Source of the DNA: Perkinsus chesapeaki
Lineage: Eukaryota > Perkinsozoa > Perkinsida > Perkinsidae
Reading direction: 5' to 3'
DNA length: 62,599 bases
Assembly (NCBI GenBank): GCA_013115145.1
Contig: JAAPAO010000147.1
Span: 1 to 62,599, forward strand
A program made the translations under genes and the position numbers. Under the pieces are notes generated by a model that was given only the letters and a program-made list of their open reading frames with translations, did not search any database and was not told where the DNA came from. Shown here piece by piece: positions 31,428 through 44,544 of this stretch. Each line of letters opens with the position of its first letter. Position 1 is the stretch's first letter.

Positions 31428-32195
31428 ATGACTCTATCCTTCATCGCTCTCTCTTCCGCCACTTTGTTCGTCGGATCTGTCGCCCGCTTCCCGGCCGACT
31501 ACGGCAACTTCGTTTACGTGTCCAAGGATCCCTCTCCGGTGAGGATGACATTCAACGCTACAAGAGATGGGTATGGCAAGTTCTCTATTGAATGCGGTTA
31601 TCGACGCTACGAAGACGGTCCATTCCCTCTAAGCAGAGACCCTGAGGAAATAGAGTTCGGTGAGATTCATTCGTTCCCCGAGTTTGACTATGATGTCCGT
31701 CATCAAACCTGGCTGGCTCATGCCAGATGGGCATGTCCACACCTCGAGATAGATGACCAGGACTTCAGATTCTTCAACGCCGATAACGATGGCAACTTGG
31801 AAACCGAGCTTGCTGGCGAGTACACCGTCCTTGAACGGGAATGGTTGCCTCTTTCTCGTGGAAGATACATGACTGATCCCACTAAGGCCGCGGTCCATAT
31901 CCAATACGACGTGCTCAGCTCCGACTTTGCTTATGTAAGATTTGGCTGTGATACCGGGACCACCGGTTACATGCCCTATAGACTTGTATCCCAAGGGCCT
32001 GGTAAACTAAGCAAACTGATGCCCTACCCTGGACGTAGTAGTGTGGACGACCTCGTTAGGCAGTTTAAACGAGCTTGTCCAGTTTGGGCTGACTCCTTCG
32101 ACTTTGACGGGAACTTCAGGACGGTTGGTGCAGCTACCCCTGATGTGCTATACGCCTTCGGTGACTACATCTACGATCGTCTTGTTCTATCTTAA
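31428..32195 (+). CDS. Secreted-family protein, copy E
   Basis: 255 aa from the ATG at 31428. Signal peptide MTLSFIALSSATLFVGSVA, then DYGNFVYVSKDPSPVR, DGPFPLSRDPEEIEFGE, REWLPLSRGRYMT, YVRFGCDTGTTGYM, QGPGKLSKLMPYPGRSS, FKRACPVWADSFDF and a C-terminus DYIYDRLVLS. It aligns with copy D over the whole length. Function unknown; an extracellular or vacuolar destination is inferred from the signal peptide only. Confidence 0.83.
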   Translation: MTLSFIALSSATLFVGSVARFPADYGNFVYVSKDPSPVRMTFNATRDGYGKFSIECGYRRYEDGPFPLSRDPEEIEFGEIHSFPEFDYDVRHQTWLAHARWACPHLEIDDQDFRFFNADNDGNLETELAGEYTVLEREWLPLSRGRYMTDPTKAAVHIQYDVLSSDFAYVRFGCDTGTTGYMPYRLVSQGPGKLSKLMPYPGRSSVDDLVRQFKRACPVWADSFDFDGNFRTVGAATPDVLYAFGDYIYDRLVLS

Positions 32196-32913
32196 TTTGT
32201 AAGCACCACGTTTTCATCGCTCAAACGCTCGGTATTCTTGTAAGACCTGGATGGATGCAATAACATCCTACTCGAGGCTCTTTTTGCTCGCAACATCCTT
32301 TTGAACCTCATAAGGTTTTTTATCGAGCATTTACACCGCAACTCTTTTATATGCTCAATGAAGCATTTTTAAAAGTTATTATGTGTGTTGTTACCGAGTA
32401 GTTATCAAATGATGATACGTAGAAATAAGCTGCTGCTAAAGATACTCTTCGTCCTATGCTATGCCTTAGCTCAGTATTGAATAATACGCTTTGTATTGTT
32501 GTTATGCTTCTGCATTGCAGCTTCCCTGCTAAGATGATCACCCCAGTGGTCTTGCTGTGGATTATTAGATATTCGCTTATGTTACTTTTCACTTTTACAC
32601 AACATTAAGACATTCTAACCGAAACATCCAACATGACTTGCGTATATTCACATATACAATTGACGATTCCACTTCCGTCTGCCAGCCAATCTCTTCGATT
32701 CGTATTCCCTCCATCGCTGGATCGATCGTGGAACACCTCGTGTCATAGCCTTCGACCAATTCTCCTTTCTCTTTTGTATTCTGGCTGCTCTCCTTTCGTG
32801 CATCGGCGTGGTTGCCCTCAAGGAATTAAAATGGCTACAAAAACACAAAGCTATACCAACAGCAGCAGCAGCAGCGCTTCCTTACAATCCCCATTTAATC
32901 TTGCCCGGCCAAT
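32196..32913. other. Intergenic region, no gene seen
   Basis: A 134-codon plus-strand frame at 32633-33037 overlaps coding sequence on the other strand and is probably its shadow. No motif is visible. Confidence 0.45.
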
Positions 32914-32998
32914 TCATAAAAACTCTTCTACAGAACGATTTTCCCGCTGCAAACCGCCGGCCCGCGCCTCGTTGGTATCTACCGAGCTAGATAAAGAG

Positions 32999-34599
32999 CT
33001 AAAGGAGAGAAGTTCGACAACACCTCTGAATTGGTAATGCCCAGTCCAGTCTCGCTTTATAATGAGCATGCGGCGGCAGGTCATCCAAAACTTCTTTCAG
33101 TGTGTTGATGGCTTGCGTTTGGCTGGAGTACTTCCAACCGTAGGCTCGCTCCAGAACGTTTATTTGATGTCGTGTAAGGCGTCGATACACAGGGTCCTTG
33201 GAGAGGCTGTGGGCAACACGCTGAAGTGTAGGGTATCTATCACAGGTTCGATCCCGGCAACCGTCATTTCACCATCTACCTCATCATCCGCTCCTCAGGG
33301 TCAATTGAACGGCCAAACTTGGTGCCACCTAACACGCCCCGAGGTTGAGCAGCCGGAACAAATCCGAAATGGTTGTTGAATGGATGATGATATCTCCATT
33401 CTGGCCGAGGAGCTTTGAACTCCGGAGAAGACGAAGGCCTAACAAGATGGCATCCAAGATTTCAAAAAAGCCATAATCTCACTCTTCTGATTTCTCGATC
33501 CAATCCATCACCTGACAACAATAATATGGTTAGTGTGTGAGTTGCCAAAATCATGTTCATTTTCGTCAATGTTTCATGTTTGTGAGTTAATTTGTTTAAT
33601 CAGTGAAGTAATAGTGCATATAATTCCTCCTCCTCACATCAGCGACTCTATCCAGTTTCTGTCCAAGCCTCTCTCTCGGATCATGTGACCACTCTGTTAT
33701 TCCTCTGAATGACATGAGGGGCTCCAGAAGGTCTGGTGGCATCGGCGCCTTGCTCCTCAGCCGCACCAAATCTGCACATCATTCACCATTCCTCCCTATC
33801 CTTCTCATCTCACCATCGCTCGTGTCGAGTGTGTAATCGATCATGCTCTCATCCAGTTGATTCCTCGCACACTCATCTCTCAACAGTCGTTCCCTCGTCT
33901 GCCGCTTCATCATGTAGGGTGCCTCGTAATCCGACAACTCATTCGTGAGGATCGGCCTGGCCTATCAACAACAATAACTTCCCTACTAGAAAGACACGTT
34001 GCTCGATGACATTCCTCGTACCGATTTCAGTACCCCAGAGTCACCCTATCTGTTGACCACATAACGGTTGCATTCTATTTATATACTCCACTAGCATCAG
34101 CAGTAGTAGTAGTTTATGTTTGAGAGGAGACAGACTCTTTCCGGCTTCCCCAAACCGCAGCGCTCACTTTCCACACCACCGGCAGCAGCAGACCAGTAGA
34201 AGATTGCACAGCAGGTTATCATTTTACAACAGGGGGAGCGCAATCCAGTAAATCCTCTACAACTACTTATTAAATAGTATATACCGACCTCACCTCAGCT
34301 GTGACATGCTTCCTCATCGCCCTCTTCAACACGTCCACAAATCTATCGCTATCATGAGGCACCTCATCAGCTCCTAAACTCTCGGTAGTATGCCGATATA
34401 TTTCAGAATACATCTCAGCTTTGAACATATCTTCCACCAGAGACTTCGTTACACCGTCTTTAAATCGCCAATGCGCAGCAACATAGTTGGGCTCTGGTTC
34501 CTCATAACCCTCATTCTCTGTCGTCTGCATTTTCTTTGCCATTTTTTGTCGTCTTTTAGTCATCCGAACTCGCCGTCGAGTTGCCCAAACTTGGGACAT
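32999..34599 (-). CDS. Unrecognised conserved-looking protein, at least four exons
   Basis: Exons 34599-34294, 33511-33483, 33438-33280 and 33236 down to a stop at 32999 join in frame to about 240 aa. The N-terminus is basic (RRRVRMTKRRQKMAKKMQ); then come WRFKDGVTKSLVEDMF, PEWRYHHPFNNHFGFVP, KDPVYRRLTRHQINVLERAY and a last block with EVLDDLPPHAHYKARLDW. The basic start and aromatic-rich body could suit a mitochondrial protein, but I do not recognise the family. A late splice (donor near 33022) could instead extend the frame to about 32914. The 33237-33279 intron is B-box-bearing and the first intron is about 780 bp. Confidence 0.6.
33237..33279 (-). repeat. 43-bp intron carrying an antisense B-box core
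   Basis: Intron GTAGAT ... TGATAG joining ERMMR to YPTLQRV. On the plus strand it contains GGTTCGATCCC at 33245-33255. In the sense strand it matches the 61368-61410 intron: GTAGA, then ATGAC, then TGCCGGGATCGAACCTG at the same spacing. Confidence 0.85.
33515..34293 (-). other. Probable long first intron
   Basis: This lies between exons 34599-34294 and 33511-33483 of the unassigned gene. No exon is recognisable inside. It is long compared with neighbouring introns, so a missed exon is possible. Confidence 0.4.
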
Positions 34600-35196
34600 G
34601 TATCGATTGTATTCGGATATAAAAGCCCTGGCAAGCGGTCAACCATCCGTCACGCGCCACGAAATTATCCTCACTTTTTCTCCTCAAGCTCTAGGTCTCT
34701 ACCTTTTGGAACATTCCTGTCCACCGGCAATGACGGACTGAACGACAATTCTCATACCAAACTTTTCCCATCGATCCTATAAATCCACACAGTAGCAATG
34801 ATGATGACCAGGAAGAGCAGAGTGTGTAAGTGAAGCAACTATACGCCGACCAAACTACAACAACTACTACCATTCACATGTGTACCAAAGAGCCCTTCAT
34901 TAACCATTCCAGAAAAGAAATGCTCCTAGTTGTTGTTTGGCACTAAAGTGGTTGACAAGAATTTATCGCGCGCTGAGTAGTTAATTCTCGTATGCAGCTG
35001 GTAAGAGTGTGAATAGGTCACTGAGATGATGACGTGTGTACATCATCAATAACAGTTATACTCACAATACGCTGAGCGCATGAAGCCTAATATGTGATAT
35101 TGAGATCGAAAAAACCCTAGTTGATAAGAATTTAACGAATAGTGTATGGTATTGTGCGAGCTTGATAGCTCTGTTATACGGCAAGTTACAATAATT
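34600..35196. other. Intergenic region, no gene seen
   Basis: Short frames only, without motifs or splice partners. Confidence 0.45.
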
Positions 35197-37018
35197 TTAG
35201 CATCTATCAACATACTCAATCTCATCCCCACCACCACCGCCTGGTCGATGTTGTGTCCTCTTAACCCCAAATGATGCCTTATAGTAATCCCACATACTCT
35301 CACTCGTCTGTGGCTTTGGTAAATACTGTGCCACATCCTGGAAGCAAGTAACCACACTACCATAACATCTGCAGCCGCCACGGACCTACCCTCAACCATT
35401 CACTGTACTCTGTAGTCGATGATTGCTCATTGCCTTCCTTATTAACTCTACTTGCTGCCGGATGCTTATTACTTCTAGATCGAGTCATATGACCTGATAG
35501 ACACCATACCATCTACCTTCACCACACACTATTCATGTCCACAAATTCTAACGTCAATTCTCTCCGAATCGTATACACCAATCATAATTGCATACCGACT
35601 TCTAGCTCATATCGATGCCACTGGTCCTCCCTCACCTCCTCCTCGTGCCCTATCCAACCTCTGCTGCTGCGTAACTCTCTGTAGTGCTGCTAATATATCA
35701 TCATTAGCTCCACCGCTGCCCCCACCTACTGCCAATTTAATAGGGGACCTCCATAACCATCTACTTGACATTAAAAAGTAACTTATATACCACCGAGTCT
35801 ATACTAACCACTGTCAGACCCAATCAGTGGTGTACCATTATGGTAGATATGTGGTATCGAGGAAGACCTAGTAGACAGGTGTTATCATCATCAATATCAT
35901 TTAGTTATAACAGGAATCAAATCCAAGCAGCACGTTAATCCAAATATCTATCTACAGTTGAAACCAGACCTACCTCACCGAATGGGTATATAAAATGCAC
36001 CCTTTAATGCTGATAGATGAAAATGCAGAACATCGGATGCCGGGGTTCCGTGAATATTACCATTAAGCTCCATCATCCCTCTTTATCAATATATCAGTAT
36101 TAATTAAATAATGAAACTAAACACTTTTCTCCCTCAGAAACATGGAAACTCATTCTGCCTTGTCTGCGCCAGAGCTCACCTTCCGCCTTCCCCTCCTTCC
36201 CCTCCTTATCGGTGCTCCCAGCGGTGGTGGCTCCTCGGCCTTCATCGCTACCGTACTGGTGACGGTATCATCATCCAGACCACTCGGAGAGGATGAACCA
36301 CACTCACGGACGAGCAGCTCAACAAGGTCACCCAAATACGCAGCGTTCTGAGGCGAAAGTAATGAAGATGGTGGTGGTCGGAATTATGGTAAAATAAAGT
36401 TTCCCACGTGAAAGATCCACTCCAGTGTGAACTATTGGTAAGCTTCGAGTCGAATGGAAAGACTCTTCGTTCATTTTTCGCTCCAGGAGGCTGCTGCCGT
36501 TTGAAGAAGAAACAACTTTATGGAGTTACTTGAATGAGAAAGGATAAGAGACATTTAACTGCATGAAGTACGAGTTTTTCATTGTACTTGAGAACGTCTA
36601 CACGACCACCATCAAAGGAACATTACCGACTGACAACAAGAAGCCATTTCTGTAACACTGCGTCTCTACGATCAAAATGACGCCCCTATCGGATGCCCTA
36701 TGACCTCCTTACTTGATTCCTATTATCAAAAGTATCAGCTCTTATTGCTATAACACCAGTATCCTTATCATATCGTTTACCACCAACCACTTCACTCATT
36801 AAATTAGCCTGTCTTCTATTCCCAACATCTGTTGCTTTAAAGCATGCTGTAACACCCTCCATGGATCCTTCATACCGATTTGGGTTCCTTTCGACCGTAG
36901 GTGGCCCCCACCACCTGAACGCCACCCTCCTTAGTATTCCCCGGCTTCCATCAACTTTCCCTTCGATTCGACTGTTCCCCATACGGTAGTATACGCAAAG
37001 CTTCACAGAAGTGCGTGT
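35197..37018 (-). CDS. Unrecognised multi-exon protein (exon-level call)
   Basis: Coding-like exons on the minus strand: 37018-36713 (102 codons, acceptor CTATTAG, donor GTAAGG; contains RRVAFRWWGPPTVERNP), about 36349-36171 (NAAYLGDLVELLVREC then a basic RRGRRGRRK end), about 35765-35640 (GGANDDILAALQRVTQQQRL), about 35492-35384 (RSNKHPAASRVNKEG to EYSEWLR), and a last exon 35337-35197 (DVAQYLPKPQTSESMWDYY, glycine run, stop). The last two join in frame across a 46-bp intron. Whether all five belong to one gene is uncertain. No family recognised. Confidence 0.45.
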
Positions 37019-37701
37019 CTAATAGAGACATTTTTACGAGAGAGTATTCCTACAACGAAAAGGGAACACATGGAGATGGCATCCTTGCGGTAAGACCTGA
37101 ATGTTTCCCCCTCCCAACTCTTATTACGCTTTATAATGTATAGTGTGAGGGAACCTAAACCGGTGATCTTCTATAACACTTCGTGGGAGATGGCTGCCGT
37201 GTTGGAGGGCTGTTAATCCTGTTACGAATTGAGATTGGTCTCTGAGAATGACATCAGCTAGGCACCTTGAATTTAAATATCATATAGTACAAGGGGGAGG
37301 AGGGTAAGTTGGCAGTAAATGCAACGAAGCCCTACACGTGCGTGGATACTTAATGACTTGATGATGACATCCGCATACAAGGAGGGGCTGTTGGTAACTC
37401 AACACAACAGAGCCCGACTCCTACTGAGTGACTGTCGTCCTCATACAAGTAATACGATGACGGCAAGTAAATTATATAGCAACTTGCCTAACTCACAGTG
37501 GTGGAGGTTATTCATTTGCCATCAGATGGACCAACACAGCGGAAATGAAGCTTATTGAGCTTAAATAATAAAGTAAAATAATACGTTGCGGGAATAACTA
37601 TTATTTCATCAGCGAGTGACTACAATTTACTATATAATAGAGGCCTGTCAATTAAGTTAAGATGATGAATGTAATAATCCCCCCCTCCGCCCCCCTCCGC
37701 C
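37019..37701. other. Intergenic region, no gene seen
   Basis: No supported frame. A C-rich run lies at 37681-37700. Confidence 0.45.
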
Positions 37702-38416
37702 TTACATTCCCGCATTCTCCTCTTCAATCTCTCTACTAGGTTTGGTGGTATGAGTTAAACCCGCAAACTCATACATACGATGTAGGGTGTATCGTCGAAA
37801 ATCTTTTTTACGACGAATCTGATGTCGAATCATGCAAGATACTCGCGAGGTTAACGATAGCGTGAACCAATCAAAAATCGCCCATATATTGCTTTGATAT
37901 CCATTTAAATATAAAACTCTTATGTTCATATAATAATATACTACTCCTATTAGCGAGTAAAGAACTGAGACTACATCGATTAAAAGTAATACTGCAATCC
38001 AATCTTTAGGATATACAAGCCAAATGTAGATCGTTCTCTGTCATTTACTAGTCCCTCGCTAGTATGCCAGCAGTAGATCACCCGCTGACACTGACCTGAT
38101 TCCTATCCTGTTTGGTTAACCTAGAGATATGTTGTCTGATATTCTTAGCAATCTCATATGGGCTCTGTGGATTGCCTATCCTATCCTCCAACCTCATCGG
38201 CGGGAGGCCCTTCGTCGCCAAGTGCTCTGCCGTCGGTATTATCTTCTTCTGTTTCCTTTGCTTAGGTTTGGCGAACCATCTCACACTTTCCCCTCCAGCA
38301 CTCCGCAACCAACCAGATGACAAAACAGCAGGAGAGCTGGTCAAACAGAGCCGGCCGTGGCAGCCTCTAGCGGTGGACGAAGGGAGGAATCTAGTCGAGC
38401 CGCGGCCTAGTGACAT
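37702..38416 (-). CDS. Unassigned mitochondrial-looking membrane protein
   Basis: Two exons, 38416-38096 and 38037-37702, joined by a 58-bp intron (GTCAGT ... GACAG) without loss of frame; 218 aa. The first 45 residues are rich in S, R and A with no acids (MSLGRGSTRFLPSSTARGCH), a typical mitochondrial presequence. Then come a basic segment (KPKQRKQKK), a helical region, and a hydrophobic stretch in exon 2 (DWIAVLLLIDVVSVLYSLIG) long enough for one or two membrane passes, followed by a basic, tyrosine-containing C-terminal domain. No family recognised; an inner-membrane subunit is a guess from targeting and topology. Confidence 0.6.
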
Positions 38417-38789
38417 TACAAGGCATCAACAAGGGGAAAGCAGACTACAATAACATGATAATGAACATTATGAGCTAATAGATAATATATATGTAGAACA
38501 ATAGTAGACGTGACGTAGACCCCATCAGCTCATTCAGAACAGTAATACGCACTTCACCAGCCTACTTTGCACACTAACTCTCAGAACTCCTGAATTTCGT
38601 TGAAGGTATTACTTCACTTACGAGTAATAACAATGTCATCTTTCCTCACAGTGTAATCCTCACATGCTTAATCGTATCCCACTACTCGAAGCCAATCCTC
38701 CAGCTTCCAGAAGGTTCCTTCCATTTAAACAATACCGATTTCCCCACCATAGCACAATAATGTCCAACAACAGAAATAATAATATAATA
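38417..38789. other. Intergenic region, no gene seen
   Basis: About 370 bp between the start of the presumed mitochondrial gene and the SEH1 stop; no motif seen. Confidence 0.45.
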
Positions 38790-40850
38790 TTAACGACGTC
38801 GATGAATTGCCGCTCCATAGTTAACGCTTAACCGCCGCCGCCGCCGGGCTCCTCCTCGATTTAACATCCTCAACCCATTTACCCTCCCTAGTGCCCTCAC
38901 GATACCATATACGCACCTGATATCACCAACATCTCTATCACCTTCACGCGCCTCGAAATTATCACCTGCCCGCCTTCTTGAGCTGTAGCCAGTATTGTGC
39001 CCGTAAGGTCCCATGCCACCCTCCAGACTGGTCCAGCATTTACACCCAGATTTAGCGTTTGAGAGAGCGTAAGACAGCCTTCTATGGAGCAATCAAAGAT
39101 ACAAACTAGGTTACTTGCACCACATACAACTAAGATGTCAAATGGTCTAAGGAAAGAAAAACTAATTAAAATAACTACTACGAGATTGATAAAGAGTTGA
39201 TTTTCTTTCTTAACTCTGAGGAGGCCTAATTAACATACAACAAGGCCGCCGGCTGCATACGAATGTGACCAACATGGAACTTCTTTAGGGCTCCACTGAG
39301 GCTTAGTAATCGACCCCCCTCCTATTATTATTACCTGCATAAATTAGGTGCCCAAGCCACGTCCTTAGCAGCCACCATCCGTCCAGTACTATCCTTACAT
39401 CCTACTACACATGACCTCTCCTGCCATCTACCCCCACCACTAGCGATATCTGATCCACTCTTTCGAGCAGATTGATTATTATCCAACAGCTTCAACAGGC
39501 CACTATGCCCAACTACTGCCAATCGTTCACATTGAACCAGTGAACTTGGACACCAAGATATAGCTGTTGCACCGACTGGTAACATCCTGAAGTGGGGGGA
39601 AATTATTATCTTAAAAACAACATACTATTGAACTAGATTGTTTACAACACCACTGTATGTGATATCATCGCCATACTTTTATATAACTTTACTACATCTA
39701 CACGCTATCCATTCCAGATCTATGCATCTACCTCATTACGACAAGAGAGCAACAACAACAACAACAACAACAACAACTTGCAATCATATAAAAACGCCGC
39801 CACTGCCCATCCAACTAGCCTCCCCTAGCCACATCCTGGCCTTTTGGAAGGCGTCCTCCTCCTCCTAGTGCTGCCGAGTTCGCCACCATCATCTAGCCCC
39901 CCCTTTACTACGTTTTCTCCGTACTGTGCGTTGAGTCCCCGCTAATAATACTAGTCGGCACCGGTGCCACTGCTGCCGCTGTGTTCAGGGAATTGGCTCG
40001 AAGTCTGCTAACTGTGATGACATCCTCCAACACCCACGTGGCGAGATTCACTGGATCCATAGCTTCGTAACTAAACTGTGAATTTGGGGGATCAAACCCG
40101 ATATCCGTTCGTTTTTACGTTCTGACGCAACCGCTGGCACTGCAGGAGGCGAGCTTGAGACCCCATCGACGAGGCGCAAACTGAATGTCAGTCACTGCAT
40201 GCGAAGAGTCTGTTAAGCATGCTCTCTTTCTCCACCTAGTAGTCATAGCTGACATTGACCAGTCTAGTATCTTGCATGCTACAACCTATGATACTACCCC
40301 CATTACGACCCTTCTCGTTAGTTCTCCTCGTATCATCATCATATTCCTCACAGCTCCATATCGACACAACTCGATCCTCGCTACAACTCGCTATTATCTC
40401 CCCGAATTCAGGATAAGCCCAATCTAACAAAATGTCACAGATAAGCAAGACTACTACACCACGGTTTTTTTCTTAAAAATGGACGCTTCGAAAAATCTGC
40501 CAGTGAAGCGAGTAGACACCCCTCGCGGAGTGACCCCAGATGATAGGAAGTGAACATCCCCGCGTTATTATTACCAAGCCTCCATATCGGGGCATTATGA
40601 GCAGATGCAATACATGCCTCTAAAACCCAATCATCTCCATCCTCGCTCACTCTCCATATCAATATATGCTGTGCTGATGTGCACATCGCTCTGAGATGCT
40701 TAGTATCTTGCACGGTTAACCTCAAGATACGCCGACTCACACTTTATCTCCATAATAGCTGAAGCTGACATCATGTACATAATCGCTATCACTCGCAACC
40801 GGAACACCAAACTTCGAATCCAATAGCCTCCTCGGCCTGTGAGAGGGCTC
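38790..40850 (-). CDS. SEH1: SEH1-like WD40 nucleoporin
   Basis: Exons that match the Seh1 repeats in order: a 5' exon ending 40741 (DYVHDVSFSYYGDKV), 40690-40575 (CTSAQHILIWRV, ASAHNAPIWRL), 40423 to about 40300 (DWAYPEFGEIIASCSEDR), about 40188-40119 (FAPRRWGLKLASCSASG), from 40070 (YEAMDPVNLATWVLED), about 39585-39335 (TAISWCPSSL, VAWAPNLCR), and a last exon about 39060-38790 (GPVWRVAWDLTGTILAT) with an arginine-rich end. Seh1 is a six-bladed propeller of the Nup107-160 complex and of the SEA/GATOR2 complex. The first exon and start codon are uncertain because a CAG-rich tract precedes the propeller. About 300-350 aa expected. Confidence 0.8.
39751..39778. repeat. (CAA)n microsatellite
   Basis: About nine ACA/CAA units in a SEH1 intron. 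Confidence 0.85.
40071..40118 (-). repeat. 48-bp SEH1 intron with a B-box-like core
   Basis: Intron GTAAAA ... GTTTAG joining CVRT to YEAMD. In the sense strand it carries CGGGTTTGATCCCCC, one base from the GGTTCGATCCC core. Confidence 0.78.
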
Positions 40851-41416
40851 CCCCGCTGCTGCTGCTGCTGCTGTTGGTGTTGAGGTGGGCGGCAGATCTA
40901 CCATCCCATAACCTACCAGTCCTTTCTCCCCTATGTGACAGGAATCTTAACTCAAAACAGTTAGTCGTTTTAACAAAATCACGCATCCATCATCACTTTT
41001 ATCATCATTATATTGTTGACCACCGCCACCACCACCACAAGCATATTGATAGGCCTAGTTTCGTTTTTATGCTTTTTCTATCAGATAATCTATCTTCATA
41101 AGCTAACATCATCTATTCACACACATCCCTTTAGTGCCTAACCCACCAAGATCGCATAACCGATCGGGTTAGAACATAATAACGTCATAAAAATTAAGAT
41201 CAAACATATAGACTCCTCATCGTAGACTACTACTGCCACCAAACAGCAGACTACTATTCACTTCTGTGATATATAAAATAAAAGACGACGACCACGACCA
41301 CAGCAGCAACGATGACCAACATATCAAATTCAAAGCAGCAGCAGCCGCTACCACCACCACCTCGGGAAGGAGGAGGAGGCAGTGGTTGCCACTACCACCA
41401 CCGCAGTAGCCAACAA

Positions 41417-44230
<2,814 letters not shown>

Positions 44231-44544
44231 TATTTTTATCCTTTTTTATTAGCTTATAATCCGTTCTAGGAATAAGAACAACGGGGCAATTACCGCTGCA
44301 ATTACTAACTGAAACCGCCACAAAGTACACCAACTTGACCTATTTTGTATCTTTCCCCTCTACAGACAGCGTAGCCATCACTACTATTCTTCCCCTAAGC
44401 TTTATAGACCCTATAAAAGCCCTACGTAGCCCACAGACCACCAGAGCCTCACGGTCGCCAACAAAGAACCAACAAACGTCGCCGATCGCAAACCGCATCG
44501 CAGAATGCGCTCGCCTTCGTAATCGATTTTATCCCGATTTCCAG

